A stretch of DNA of 64,000 nt, from the NCBI GenBank assembly GCA_037975125.1, contig CM075853.1, forward strand, positions 23,263,399-23,327,398, in the 5' to 3' direction. The notes under the pieces are model-generated. The model worked only from the letters and a program-made list of their open reading frames with translations. It searched no databases and was not told the DNA's origin. The position numbers were made by a program, and so were the translations under genes. Position 1 is the first letter of the stretch. The number at the start of each line of letters is the position of its first letter. This document shows, piece by piece, positions 12,278 through 23,830 of the stretch. This DNA comes from Latrodectus hesperus. Taxonomy: Eukaryota; Arthropoda; Arachnida; Araneae; Theridiidae.

Positions 12278-13741
12278 AACATTTTACCAAATTAATTTTT
12301 CTTTGTTAAATTCATAGAAAGTAAAGCATATAATTATTATTATTTCTGTTCATACATTATAAAAAAATTTAATTTTTCAGTTAGAAAATTTTTATATTTG
12401 CTATTAAAAACCAAATATTAAAAATTTTATCGAAAGATCAGTACCTTATTGTGGCAGGTATTAAGAAATCAGAATTTGATGGTAAATACTGTAATATAAA
12501 TTATTAAAAATTATCATGCTTTTTCAGGTAGTTAAAAAAAAGATTTATCACTCTGTAAACTTTTTTTCTTTTGCTGGAATTCTGGAATTAATTGAAGTAT
12601 GTGATTACATATTTGTTAGCATTCAAAGGCATAAAAATATGCAGAAGTTTGTATTATAAAAAAACATACATCCAAATTTACTTCATAAACTGTTTTATGC
12701 AATTATTTCTATAGTCTTATTATCTGAAAATATTCCTAGTGTCATTGATGCTCTCAAAAGTAACTGATTTATATCTAACTACCTGATTCTGTTCTCAATG
12801 TGTGAAGCTAGAATAAAGCTTTTTAGTTTTAAGAAAATTATGTCATTAAATTTTAGCTTGCTATATAACAAACATATAGCATTTTTACAATTCCTTGAAA
12901 CACCTGGAATTTAAAGATTTGCTTTAAGGGCCCTTGAAACTCCTGGAATTTTGACTTGACTCCTTGAAAATCATGAATCATACCTGAAGTTTTTACTTAA
13001 ATCTTGAGCATTTATTTTTTATTTATTTATAATTTTTTTAGTTTTTTGTTTTAATATTTTAAAATTTTCAATGAATTTCCAATAACAAAATTGAGTATTA
13101 GTTCTTGATGCTACCGTTAGATGGCAGCACGATCAATATGACTGTGATTGTATGCATAATTGTTGACTAAAAATAAGATCCAGTTTAGCCACAATAGCTT
13201 ATTGATGACCCAGTTCAAACAGGACTGGTTGTAGTATTTAGAGTTGTGTGTGAAATGAAATAATTACCAATAAGATCATCATTGATTATTTTTATATTTG
13301 TTTCTGTTTCCTTTCTATTTAATAAAATTCACTGAATATTAATATTTAAATATAAAATTTCTAAGTTAAAATATAGTTTCCACATTTTCCTTCGTTAAAA
13401 TTGCATATAATTTCAGTGAATCAAGATAAATTTTATTGTTTATCAATGAAATAAAGGCTGAAAAACATTATTTAATATGCCTGGTGGAAAGTGTCTTTTC
13501 AATGACAAGTAAACTTAAGAAAAGTCATACAAAGATTAACTTTTGCTTAGTTCATATGCCGTAGTCTGTTTAACTTGTAAGAAAGACTTCTATATTTCAA
13601 ACATGAGCAAATCAGCTGTCAATTCCCAAATGCAAGAAGAAAAAAAACACATGTATTTATTAGAGTAGGCTGTATCTGTCAAAAAATTTACTCATTTAAA
13701 AGATGTATTCACTATATGTATCTGTTATCACCAAACTGTGT
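12275..13741. other. AT-rich non-coding stretch
   Basis: No recognised gene or repeat. It ends where the endonuclease reading of the Jockey-like LINE begins. Confidence 0.55.
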
Positions 13742-14975
13742 ATGTTTCAATGCTTTAGAAAAGATAAAGGTGGTGAGGCAGCTGCATCTGGAGGAGTTTG
13801 TATATTTACATCAAACTCGTACTCAAGTACAGCACTTCTACTGAGAACTAGACTACAAGCTGTAGCTGTAAAAATACACATAATCTGTCTAATCACTGTA
13901 TGTAGCGTATATTTACCACCACAAGACGTCGTAAATTCAGAGGAACTAGACTATTTAGTTGACCAACTCTCAGCTCCATTTGTATTCCTCGGTGATTTTA
14001 ATGGCCATAATACTCTGTGTGGTAGTGAAGATACAAATTCTCGCGGTCGTCAGATAGAGCATTTCATATCTGACAATTGCCTCTGTCTGCTGAATACCAA
14101 GAGAAAACTTATTTTCACGAACCAACACAGACGTTTAACTCTCTTAACTTAGCTATTTGTTCTCCATCACTCCTACCATTGCTGAATTTTGCTGTCGGAA
14201 ATGACCTTTGCAATAGTGATCATTTCCCTCTAATCATGTTTCAGGTTGGAAGTAATAGTGTGCGTCACAACCCACCTAATTATGTGTACAGTCGAGCCGA
14301 TTGGATGCTTTTCATGCAATTAGCTGTGATTAGTGAAACAAGAGTTAAGACAGATGTGATCGATGATGCTGTTAAATATGTCACTGACACAATAATCCGA
14401 GCTGCGGATGTCGCTATCCCTAAAAATTCCATCATTCCACATAAACACAGGAAACCTTGGTGGAATAAAGTGTGCCAACTCTCCTATAAGAAACAAAGGA
14501 AGCAATGGAATATATTCCGAAGATATCCTACTATGGAGAATCTTGTTGCTTTTAAAAGAGCCAAAGCTCAAGCTCGAAGAGTTAGACGTCAGAGTCAAAG
14601 AGAATCTTGGGTTCGCTATGTGTCGTCAATCAATTCATCGACAACAAGCAAACAATTCTGAAGGAAAGTTAAAGCAGCCAATGGTATTTATCAGGATTAT
14701 TCTATTCCTGTATTAAAACCCGGAGCTGCAATACACTCCTCAGCGGTTGATATTGCTAATGTCATTGCTGAAACTTTTGCTAGTGTTTCCAGCTCTGATT
14801 CATATAATCCTACTTTTATAAGGATTAAAAGAATTGCTGAGTGGGCACCTCTAAGTTTTCATGATGGACAAAATCTACACTACAATTGTGCTTTTAGATT
14901 GTCAGAATTGAAGACTGCTTTATCTAAGGCAAACGACACTGGCCCAGGAACTGATGGAACACTGACAGTAAGAGT
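13742..14975 (+). pseudogene. LINE endonuclease and downstream linker (broken)
   Basis: An apurinic-like endonuclease of the Jockey group. ASGGVCIFTS opens the domain, YLPP follows, FLGDFNGHN gives the catalytic Asp-Asn region, SRGRQIEHFI follows, and NSDHFPLI is the conserved SDH motif at the end of the domain. A frameshift near 14100 moves the reading into the next frame. It then continues through a basic segment (KKQRKQWNIFRRYP, RRVRRQSQRESWVRYVSS) to a stop at about 14659-14661 where the family usually has Trp, and goes on in the same frame to ANDTGPGTDGT at the edge of the lost RT domain. It would nick the target DNA to start reverse transcription. Confidence 0.85.
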
Positions 14976-15384
14976 GTATTAGAAGCTTTGAAGAATAATA
15001 ACTTTAATTGCCACCCAGTTGTGTCTAAGATTTTCAAATTGTTAGATTCTGTTACTAGCAAGGGATTTGAGATATTGTTTTGTTGGATACCAAGCCAGAT
15101 AAGAATAGATGGCAATGAGAAGGCTGATGTGGCAGCTAAGTCCGCATCTACTTCCATTTTGCCTTCAGTACCATCAATGGGCATGAGGAAAGGATTCAAA
15201 CATTTTATATATTCTCTTTGGCAGGAATCTTGGAACCTGCAAGTCAATAACAAACTCCATTCCATCTTTTCATTCATTTTTCCATTATCTGTTTTATCTA
15301 CACGAAGTGCAGACATTAGACTGACTTGCCTTCGAATTGGTCACACACGTTTCACCCACAAACATTTGATCTTAAGTGATCTCT
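14963..15384 (+). pseudogene. LINE RNase H domain and C-terminus (broken)
   Basis: The reading resumes at DSKSVLEALKNNNF, the catalytic Asp motif of RNase H. It continues to WIPSQIRIDGNEKADVAAKSA, where the family has P-x-H and a final Asp; the His is Gln here. The downstream part includes ADIRLTCLRIGHTRFTHKHL. The SINE at 15399 interrupts the C-terminus, which picks up again after it with the PWCEKCDEPFTVYHIL zinc-type motif near 15520-15570 and decays towards 15700. It would degrade the RNA strand of the RNA-DNA hybrid. Confidence 0.8.
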
Positions 15385-15398
15385 AGCCATGGTGTGAA

Positions 15399-15517
15399 TC
15401 CCACCTTGGGCATGGATGTTTGTAGTGGTTCGGAATCCACTTTAAACCGTAAGTCCCGGTCTAATTAGCCCTCGTGTGCAAAAAATGACCGTTGAGTGAC
15501 AAACAAACAAACAAACC
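15399..15517 (+). mobile_element. 5'-truncated SINE with 14-bp target duplication
   Basis: AGCCATGGTGTGAA is present at 15385-15398 and again at 15518-15531, in the latter case leading back into the LINE sequence. Between them lies 119 bp that starts inside a tRNA-like B-box region (CCCACCTTGGGCATGG), carries the CCACTTTAAACCG and GGTCTAATTAG core shared with the copy at 4543-4690, and ends in (AAAC)n. This is a clean L1/RTE-style retroposition into the LINE. Confidence 0.85.
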
Positions 15518-16021
15518 AGCCATGGTGTGAAAAGTGTGATGAACCATTCACTGTATATCATATTTTAGTTGTATGTTCAACTTCATCTATGATTTTAACG
15601 ATCATCGTTTTAGATATTTTAATAGTAATATTTTAACATTAGAAATCCTGCTTGGGGAACCACCCCATCGCAATCTCATTGCGTTTTTAAGACATAGGAT
15701 TTATGAATTTTATCTGATTTACAAATATTTTATTTAAATTTTAAGCTTTTAATTTTATACATGAGTATATTATTTGTATTGAGACTTTTAATGTACATTT
15801 TAACTTCTATGTACTGTGTAATGTACTTTTATTCTATATTTTTAATTGGTTGAAAAAAACATATATATAGTATAATATCTTGTGATTGGCGCAGCTTGTC
15901 CTTATCTAGACCTTGCGCCATTAAATCCAACCAACCAACCACCATATGTATACTACTGTATTTGTTAAAGAATGTAAACCCAAAGCATGTTCTGAAAATT
16001 TAAATCCTTTTGTTTCTTCAA

Positions 16022-16510
16022 AAGAAATTTTAAAGGCTGGAATTCTATGGGTCCTTTAAGTTTTAAACAGTAGATTCTGCTACAGTTTTTGCAGGAATAT
16101 CACATCTCTCTTTCACGCAATGTTTACAGACATTCCAATTGCAAAGCAGTTTAGTTGTGATGAAAGAAAATTTGCTTATTTAACAGTTTTTAGAATTGCA
16201 CCTTATTTTTCCAACTTATTGAAAGAAAAAGTTAAGAAAGCTAGTAATTTTGTGCTTTTATTGGATGAAAGTTTAAATGATCACCAGGCAATCCAGTTGC
16301 AGGCAAAACAACTGGACTGCCTGGTGAGATTTTGGAATAATGATATTGTTAAAACACAATATTACTAGAGTCAGATTTTTTATGTCTCTCAACTGGAGAT
16401 TTTTTCTTTGAAAAAGTGAATGAAAAGTTCTTGGAATTTGGAATAAATGGATTACTTCAGTTGTAAATGGGTGGTCTGAATATGAACAGGCTCGTTTTCG
16501 TTAAAGTGGC
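16022..16510 (+). pseudogene. fragment of a transposase-like gene (hAT-like lineage, uncertain)
   Basis: The plus-strand reading has a break near 16060, then FTDIPIAKQFSCDERKFAYL, APYFSNLLKEKVKKASNFVL and LLDESLNDHQ, then a frame-broken continuation with NEKFLEFGINGLLQL. I know this pattern (S-C-x-E-R-K, a LLDESLN motif, then a QxSMDGPNVN-like segment) from repeated transposase-related proteins in arthropods and fishes, probably hAT-derived. No termini or target duplication were seen. It sits in the presumed intron ahead of the host exon at 17466. Confidence 0.55.
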
Positions 16511-17465
16511 TGATTTTTTAAAAAGTGCACAATAAATTTTGGAAGCTCGAAAAAGGTTGTTTTACACATTTTAAAATATTTAAAATAATAAACAGGTATC
16601 TAATGAAGATGTTTAAAAACTATAAAATTACCCATTGTTTTATACAATGTGTAATTCAGTAATATAAAGAATAGCTTTTTTTAGCCTTTTTAAAAATAAT
16701 AAAGGAGCAGTAAATAAACCAATCTCCCAAAACACCTGGCAGTCTTCTGAAACTTGATAATTCTATATTAAAATAATTGGAAAGTATAATCTGTAGGGTT
16801 TTTGTTATGCTTAACATAATCCTGTTATATAAATTAAGAGCTACAGTAAAAACATAGTCTTCAGAAATAAAAAGTTTTAAACATCATAAATTATGAGCAT
16901 TTTTATCATTTATGTTTAATGGGTATTGCATTGATTTTGGCATCTTAGTTTTGATTCCTATAGTGCAATGAAGTCATGATAGGTTTAATTTTAAGTTCGC
17001 AATGATGGGAGAAATTTGTCTGCTAGCATTCTTTGATCAACAAGTTGAATGTCTGGTTACTTCCTTGCTGCTTTTACCTAACTCTTGAAAAAGTACCTAG
17101 ATTTAACTAATGTTTTTCCATATTTATAATTATTAGAATTGTTTTAGAGGTTTTACTTCTTTCGATCCCCAGTCATATCAGTCACAGATCTAATTTTGGT
17201 GATCTGTAGTTTTTCAAATTCTAATATGCAATGTAAACAAAGAAGTTGTATTTAAAAATAAGTAAGTTTAACAGTTTAGAGTATTTGAAATTGTTATTAG
17301 TAAATATTAATTTTTGAATTTTTTTTGTTCATTTAGTTAATTGTTTACAATTTTGACAAATTATTTTGATGAAATCATTGTTATTAATATTTTTTTATGT
17401 ATCTTCAATAAACGCATACCGTTTATATATGAATAAATGTTTTTAATAACCTACTTTTTTTGCAG
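16511..17465. other. AT-rich intron sequence ending in a splice acceptor
   Basis: Nothing coding was seen. The stretch ends in a good 3' splice site: a run of Ts followed by GCAG at 17462-17465. It is therefore read as the last intron of the plus-strand gene. Confidence 0.6.
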
Positions 17466-18290
17466 AACTTGATTGACAATTGTATCAACGATAAAGTGAA
17501 GTTATTTAGAATGGAATTAATTTCAGAAAATTCTGAAGCAGCGGTTTCTAGTTCCATACAGATGAACTATGAGCCGAATCAGATTAGAATTGCAGCAAGT
17601 GAGGATGCTATCACTGCATCAGAAACTGTAGTTAATAATCCAGAACAAACTGTAATTCATAAAACTCTTGTTGTTCAAAAAAATTTATTACTGGAAGAGA
17701 AAATAGTTATACCAAAAAACAATTCTAAATGTGCTAACCATCCCGAAGTACACGTAGATAATCAGACAGAAGCATCATCTACCACTATTGAGACTTTAAC
17801 TGATGACATGGATTTGGCCAGTCGTACTAGTCAAGAATCTAAAATGGAACTCGCTAGTCAAGAAAGTGGAGATTTAAAAATGGATATTTGTAGCCAAGAA
17901 AGTGCATCTTCCAAAATGGAACTAGGTAGCGAAGAGAATAACTTAACAGATATTTCTTTAAATTCAGATTCAAATCTTGATCCTTTAGCCACAAACGTAT
18001 CTACTGAACAGGAACTGTTAAATGAAACTGTGATAACTAAAAATAATGATGATTTATTTGATGAAGAGGATTTAAAAAGAAAGAAACCGAAGTGTAAGGA
18101 AGATCCACTGGACAAAATGCTACTTGCTCGTGAGATTTCATTATTAATTCGTGAAAGAATTGTGAAACAGCGAGAAGATGCTGTGACAGATCGTGAAAAA
18201 TTAATTCAAAACTTAGAAAACAGTGTCTTAAATAAGGACATACATTCAAAATCAAAACCAAGGAAAAGAATAAAATTAAGTAATGATTAA
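17466..18290 (+). CDS. terminal coding exon of an unrecognised acidic nuclear-type protein
   Basis: The exon follows a T-rich tract and GCAG, opens in phase 0 with NLIDNCINDKVKLF, and ends at TAA 18288-18290, giving 274 residues. The first in-frame Met is at 17511, so the exon could also be translated alone, but the strong acceptor argues for an upstream exon that I could not locate. The segment from about residue 119 to 158 is a Ser/Glu-rich imperfect repeat in which SQES recurs three times, each followed by K-M-[ED]. About 214-255 is a charged helix with coiled-coil character (AREISLLIRERIVKQRED). The tail KSKPRKRIKLSND is a likely nuclear-localisation signal. Codon use and composition stand out from the AT-rich flanks. 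No family is recognised; a chromatin or DNA-damage role is only a guess from the SQ cluster and basic tail. Confidence 0.75.
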   Translation, partial: NLIDNCINDKVKLFRMELISENSEAAVSSSIQMNYEPNQIRIAASEDAITASETVVNNPEQTVIHKTLVVQKNLLLEEKIVIPKNNSKCANHPEVHVDNQTEASSTTIETLTDDMDLASRTSQESKMELASQESGDLKMDICSQESASSKMELGSEENNLTDISLNSDSNLDPLATNVSTEQELLNETVITKNNDDLFDEEDLKRKKPKCKEDPLDKMLLAREISLLIRERIVKQREDAVTDREKLIQNLENSVLNKDIHSKSKPRKRIKLSND

Positions 18291-18890
18291 AGACAATGAT
18301 ATTTATTCTGAAATAATCGGTATAAATAGCTGTTGTTTACAAACATTTAAACAGTTACAAATCAATATATTAAAAAAGTGGAAATTTTTAAAAGGAAATG
18401 CTGAATTGATTTGTGTTATTAAATTATAATTCTTACTGATTGATGTTTATTCTATATAATTGTTATATTTTGATAAATTTGTGTCTTATCAAAAAATTAA
18501 AATTTTTTGTGTAATATTTTTTAGTTTAGATTATTTAATAATTTTCTCAAATTTTATGCATTTCATGACATAATTATTCATTTAGATTTTATTTTATTTT
18601 CATTGGCAAATTCCATTAGTTTGATTTTTTTTCAATTGTACTTACCTTCATTAAGTTGTACTTCAAAAGTTCTCATTTTTATGTAGAGATATGAGTTACT
18701 TAATATATAAATGTAAATTATGTAAAATAATCTGCAAATTCACAAGAAAAATGTTTACAATTTTTTGTTATGTTTCATTTCTGTGCAATATTTGTCATAA
18801 AAAATGATTCTTATATTATAATTGTGTAAAAATGTATTACTGATTATTTTGAATTGTGATGTAATAAATACTTCTGTTAATTTAAGTTAA
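18291..18890 (+). other. probable 3' UTR of the preceding exon
   Basis: AT-rich sequence directly after the stop codon. An AATAAA lies at about 18863-18868 and could be the polyadenylation signal, but there are other A/T-rich hexamers, so the true 3' end is open. Confidence 0.4.
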
Positions 18891-21076
18891 TATTATTTAA
18901 ATATTACAAATATGTTTTAATACTCCAGCATATATAACTATTTTATACTGTTCATGTGTATGCTGTTATTAAACAGGCACTGAATTCAGAAACACTTTCA
19001 AGTTTCCTTTTATAATTGTTCTGTTAAAAACATGTTTAAGAATTTCAAACATATTGAATATATCATCATATTTCAAACATTCAAGTATATTTTGAAACAC
19101 TAGTAAAGTTTATTATTATTTGATTAGGAGGCTAACACTAATGAGAGAAAGAGATCTCATTCACAATCTAAATTATTATTTTTTACACTTTTAATCTGAA
19201 AGTTTAAATCTGTTTAAAATATATTAGCCTTATATGATATTTTAACCAACCTACTATTTAAATTGCTATGTAATGAATATTTGATTTAAAAAAATCAAAT
19301 ATTCAGATTTTTATGTACATTGCTTTTTTTCAACCCATATTTGAATAATCATTATTTTTCAATAGTTGATTGAAAAATAAAAAGAATATCTCACATTTTA
19401 CTGTCTTTTCTCTGTTGCTTGCTTTAAGTTGCTTTTAATATCTTATATTGTTAAAGCTATTTTTGGTCACACTCATTGTAGTTAATTCAAGGAGTGTAAA
19501 TAATTATTTTTGTAGTCATCTCTTTTACTATAAAAAATTAATTAATAAAATTCTTATGTTTGCTAACATGTTCATTTTGTGACTTAACTTTCATACTTCA
19601 CTCCTTATGCCACATTTTGGTACCAATATTTTGTGCCTGGGTGTCATTTTTCTGTGCTAGTGGGAATTTCAGTTTTAAAAAAATGTCCATAGTAAATTTT
19701 TTTATTCCAAAAAGTTTGTTTTCTAGCAAGAGAAGTATAAAATTTTCATAATTGTTGTTTTAAAGCAAACTTATAAAAATATGAGATTTTATAATGAGCA
19801 ATAAAATGAAATTCTGCCATCAGTCTGAGAATGATAAATATATATGTTTAACAAGAGGCTCATTTGTTATCCTCAACAGCTTCGTGAACTTAAAATAGAC
19901 AGTGATATCATTAGAAAATACAATTCATAAATACCCAAAAATAAATAACGTTTTAAAAATAATGTAGAATTAAAGTTTAAAACATATAGCTTATGCTTAT
20001 TCTCTATCAGTGTGTAGATTTTAAATCAATGTTGAAACATATAAAAAAGCAGTGTTAGAGTGTTCAGAATTAAGTGCTTCTTTTGTTAGCTAAAGTAATG
20101 TAAATAATTACTAGAAATATTAAAATGAGATTCTAATATATGATTTCTATCAAAAATTCTAAATTTGTTGTGTTATGTATATATTTTACAAAATGAATGT
20201 ACAATTTTTTTTTCTTTTTTACTGCTTAGAAAATTTTCACAAGTTGTAAAAATACTGATAGTGAAATGTTTTATTCAGCTAAAATTTTTATTTCCATTTT
20301 AGCTAAGAAATAGCACCTAGTACCTGTATTCTTGGCAATTGCTATGGATTACATGCAATATATGAAACTAAGTAAACTCTAAATGGCTTGGAATGTTATA
20401 TTTTTTACTTCCTTTTTGTAACACTGTCCAATAATCTGATGTTTTTAAATAAAATATTGTCGAGGGTGAAGAATCTGCTTGTCAATGTGCTTTTAGTTTG
20501 CTTATTGAATTGCTTTATTTCTGATATTTTACTTTGACGAAAATATCATCTCATCAGTGTTAAATTAGTTATCAAAATAACTGCTATTGCTATCATGAAA
20601 TTAAGATTCAGCGTGATGCATATAGGTTTTGACAAAAATTAAAGAAAATTTTATATTCTACATTATATTGTCATTTTTATTCCTGAAATAAAAAAAATAT
20701 GTATGTTTATAGAATTTGATGTATTTAATAATAAGGTTGATGGATAATATTAGATTACAGAGAGAGAGAGAGATGTCCCCATTTTGCCAGAATGTAATCA
20801 ACAATAATTTTTGAATTTCTTAGTGCTTAGTTCCAAGACTTTTGCAGATTATTGTTAATTACTTCACTGTTAAATTATAGAATCATCCATTAGAGAGATT
20901 AAAAAAAATTGTTATATCCTCCTGTAATGATTTAAGAATATGGATTTTCAAATGACAGTTATATTAAAAAAATTGAGAAAAACAATAGAAAAATATTGTT
21001 AAATAATAACTGGTTGGCAATATTTTCAAGTAAAATGTATTTGATTAGTGATGAGCTATGCTTTGAATAAATGACT
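18891..21076. other. AT-rich non-coding stretch
   Basis: No gene, RNA gene or repeat with recognisable ends was seen, apart from a short (GA)n run at about 20758-20773. Confidence 0.55.
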
Positions 21077-21264
21077 TGTTGTTACTTATGACACTTGGAT
21101 AAGCCAAGCTCGCTATGCCTTGGCAATGCGAATTTAAGTCAATAGGGAGCGTCACGAAGGTTAACGTAGGTCTTTGCTCTTTCTTTTTAAATCCTCCGAT
21201 AGATGGCACCACCAGAGGATCCACTCCCTCAATTTTAATTCTGATCTGTGAAAGGGGAGGAAAA
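21077..21264 (-). mobile_element. SINE family A, 3' half only
   Basis: Minus-strand copy that ends (at the low coordinate) in the GTTGTTACTTATGACACTTGG tail region shared by all family A copies. It includes GCCAAGCTCGC, the GATAGATGGCACCAC block and the ATCCACTCCCTC block. The tRNA-like head and the central part are missing, so the copy is truncated at its 5' end. Confidence 0.8.
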
Positions 21265-21562
21265 TAAATGACTTACTGTATAAACTTATTGTATTAAATC
21301 TGAAAAAGAACTTTCCTTGATGGCAGTACATAATGAACAGATATTTCATGGGAAAAAATAATTTTTTAATGGGAAACACAGTAAAAAAATAGAAGTTGAT
21401 GTTTCAAAATAATTTTTCTCCCACACTTGTTGTAATTCATTATTAGATCAGCAGATAACTGTGAATTTTAAGGAATGGGATGGTACAAAACTAAAATGTA
21501 GCAATACAAGGTTTTTAAGCAGTACAAAACTGGGTTTTCCCTAGTGCAATGAAGGAACTTAA

Positions 21563-22709
21563 TATAGTATCTACCAATAAGTATTTGGGTATACATGCAA
21601 ATAAGGATCTTTGCGATTCTGATCTATGTCACGCCTTCTGTATTTCAATATCGTGTAGAAAACAGAACTGGCATTAGTCGCATGCAAGACTGCATGAAAT
21701 TCAGAGCTGTCCAACTCCGAGAATGACGTAATGGTCGGATATCATAGAATTGACGATATTTTAAGGAACATATATAGTGAGTTAAACATTCCAAAATGTA
21801 ATGTGTGATTGAAAAGTGGAAAATAAGTGGTGAATGTTGGAATGGGCTTGGATCCATGAAACAGATTGACGAAGGCTTTGGAAAAACCTCATCAAATTAA
21901 TGGCCCACATATTGCAACAGTTTCAATAAGCATCCAGGACTCCTCTCCCCATAAATAAAATCTATAAGGAATGGTTGCCACCCATAAGTCATTGATTACA
22001 AAATTCAACCCTGGTGCAACCTCGGCTGAGGTGGTGCGACGAAATTAGAGTATAGATGAAGGAAAACAGGTTATCTGGAGTGATGATAAATTCAGGTTCA
22101 AGCTCCACAAGTCGGATGGTAGAATCTGAGTTTGGTGTATACTGGAGAACTTATTTTGGCAGAATGCATTGTGCTTTCAGTAAAGTTTATGGAGACGTGG
22201 AATTATGGTATGGGGTTGTTTCTTGTGGCATGGACTAGGACCTTTGATCCCAATTCATGGTAGGCTTAATATTAACACCTATGCCACTATTCTAGGCAAC
22301 AATGTACTTCAAATGCTGTTGCAATTTTACGAGTTATCAACATTACTTCAAGAATAACAATCCTGCTTTTCATGTCCACAATATAGTGATATATTTGACA
22401 ATGGGCTGAACCGATTGGACTGACCTGTCAAGACATGAATCCTATAGAATTCCTCTGGGATGTGTTTTATCTTCCGAATCAAGGAGGGCAGCAACCGTCC
22501 AATTTCAATGGAAGAGCTTGAATGTCCTCTCCAAGCCGAGTGAAAGAAAATACCACTGTCCACCATCCAAATACTTATAGAAAGCACACCCTGAAGGACT
22601 GAAGCTGAAATTGCCTCATACGGGGACTCTACCTATTATTGAATATGAGTAAAGTGTGTTTATCATTTTTATCACAAGTGTTCAAATACTTATCGCTAGG
22701 TAGTGCATA
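21563..22709 (+). mobile_element. second Tc1-like transposon, heavily mutated
   Basis: Imperfect terminal repeats at about 21563-21594 and 22678-22709 share GATAAGTATTTG-type sequence in inverted orientation (AATAAGTATTTGG on the left). The interval of about 1.15 kb encodes a decayed Tc1 transposase on the plus strand. A few hundred base pairs seem to have been lost relative to intact relatives. Confidence 0.7.
21860..22650 (+). pseudogene. Tc1-type transposase pseudogene
   Basis: Recognisable pieces in order: VIWSDDKFRFKLHKSDGR, the DDE strand with its Asp; a MVWGCF-like block read as GIMVWGCFLWHGLGPLIPIHG (partly in another frame); LNRLD*PVKT*ILN for the usual DWPAQSPDLNPIE region; and a C-terminal EEL segment. 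Multiple stops and frameshifts are present. The composition is less AT-rich than the neighbourhood. Confidence 0.75.
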
Positions 22710-22983
22710 AGGAATATTCGGTATCATGGGCAATTGCAAGAATTGTCTTTCTTTTAACTTAGAAGTAAATGGAGAAAATATTTAGGGATTGTCAAAATAT
22801 GACAGAATATCTATGGACAAATTTGTATTTGGTGTATTTTTTTACCTATGGAGTTCTATTTGACATAGGAGTGTTTTCTTCGGAATTCGACAAAAAGCTT
22901 TGCTTAGCTTCCAACATAATTTGCGTAGGTAGAAATTTGTTCTGCTTTGGGATATTAATAATTTTTCAGTTATTTTCTTAAGT

Positions 22984-23640
22984 ACAGTAGAATTCCAACT
23001 ATCCGAATCCATTGGCACTGGTTTCCATTCCAATAATAAAAATAAATAAATAAAAATAAAAAAAACTAGGTTAAATTGATTTTTCGAAAAAAGAGTAAAT
23101 TTTAATTAATTATTATATGTTGAAAGCGGAATAAAAATTATATATTTTTAAAGAAAAAGAATTTAATGAAAAGGCAATCCATTTACATATTAAGGTACTT
23201 ACAAATGCTCTACATTAATAAACAGTATGTATTAATATGCAGCAATTGTAACCACCTTAATGAAAGTCATTAATAAAGTACCTTAATAAAGTTGCAAATG
23301 AAAGTCATTACTTATTGAATATCTTGGTCAGAGTAGCTGTTTCACTGCCTTCAACCGTTTTCTGAAAAACCAAATCGATCATCTGCTTGACAGTGAGTAT
23401 TTGCATGCGGTCACACTCAGACTGAAGCTCCATCCACTTCAAAGCCAGCAAATGCTACTCCAGCTGACTGGACCAGTGTTTGTTTCAACTTGGACATTAA
23501 GGTCATCTTCTTCCTCGTTCCATTTACTAAGTTCACTGTCATTTGAAATTGAGTGTCAGACTCATAATCCACATTCTTCGATATCTTCAGTTCTGCTAAC
23601 TTCTGAGCATCCATAAATTTTCAAAAGTATGTTTCTGAAT
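22984..23640 (-). pseudogene. pogo/Tigger-like transposon remnant with transposase C-terminus
   Basis: CAGTAGAATTCCAACTATCCG at about 22984-23004 has the pattern of pogo/Tigger terminal repeats (CAGT then a TATCCGAA block). On the minus strand, a reading from about 23614 with KLAELKISKNVDYESD breaks by one base near 23440 and continues as ALKWMELQSECDRMQILTV and KQMIDLVFQKTVE, the kind of Leu-rich C-terminus found in Tigger transposases. The DDE core and the other terminus are missing. An AT-rich segment of about 300 bp separates the coding part from the terminal repeat. Confidence 0.55.
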
Positions 23641-23654
23641 TTTTCAAGTATATG

Positions 23655-23830
23655 AATAGCTTAAAGTAAAAACTACTTCATTTCGAAATTTTGATTACAG
23701 CGCTAGTAATTAATTAAAAACCTAATCAGCACTGAGATTCGAACCTCCTGTAAAGTTGCTTATGCCACTCTACAATTAATTTAAGCGAAGCAGTGTTCCG
23801 CCATGCACTCTTCTTGCCACAAGATAAAAG
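23655..23830 (-). mobile_element. SINE family E copy 1 (tRNA-like B box)
   Basis: The reverse complement contains GGTTCGAATCTCAGTGC, a good Pol III B box, followed by an ATTAGGTTTTTAATTAATTAC body and GCGCTGTAATCA. The segment around 56890-57040 has the same order of blocks on the same strand. No target duplication was identified, and the 5' limit is uncertain. Confidence 0.55.

Larger units (their letters stand above)
13742..15942 (+). mobile_element. Jockey-like non-LTR retrotransposon, 5' truncated and missing its reverse transcriptase
   Basis: On the plus strand, in order: endonuclease, the linker after the endonuclease, an abrupt jump into RNase H, a Cys-rich C-terminus, a 3' UTR and a (CCAA)n tail at about 15927-15942. 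The 5' end is truncated inside the endonuclease, as is usual for target-primed insertions. The whole reverse-transcriptase domain is missing at a single junction near 14960. A SINE has inserted into the RNase H C-terminus at 15399. Confidence 0.85.

Noticed and set aside
17460..17465. Start of the host exon frame at 17460
   Set aside because: The codon is TTG and lies in the splice acceptor; the exon begins at 17466.
17858..18261. Minus-strand frames over the host exon
   Set aside because: Shadows of the plus-strand exon with no splice or start support.
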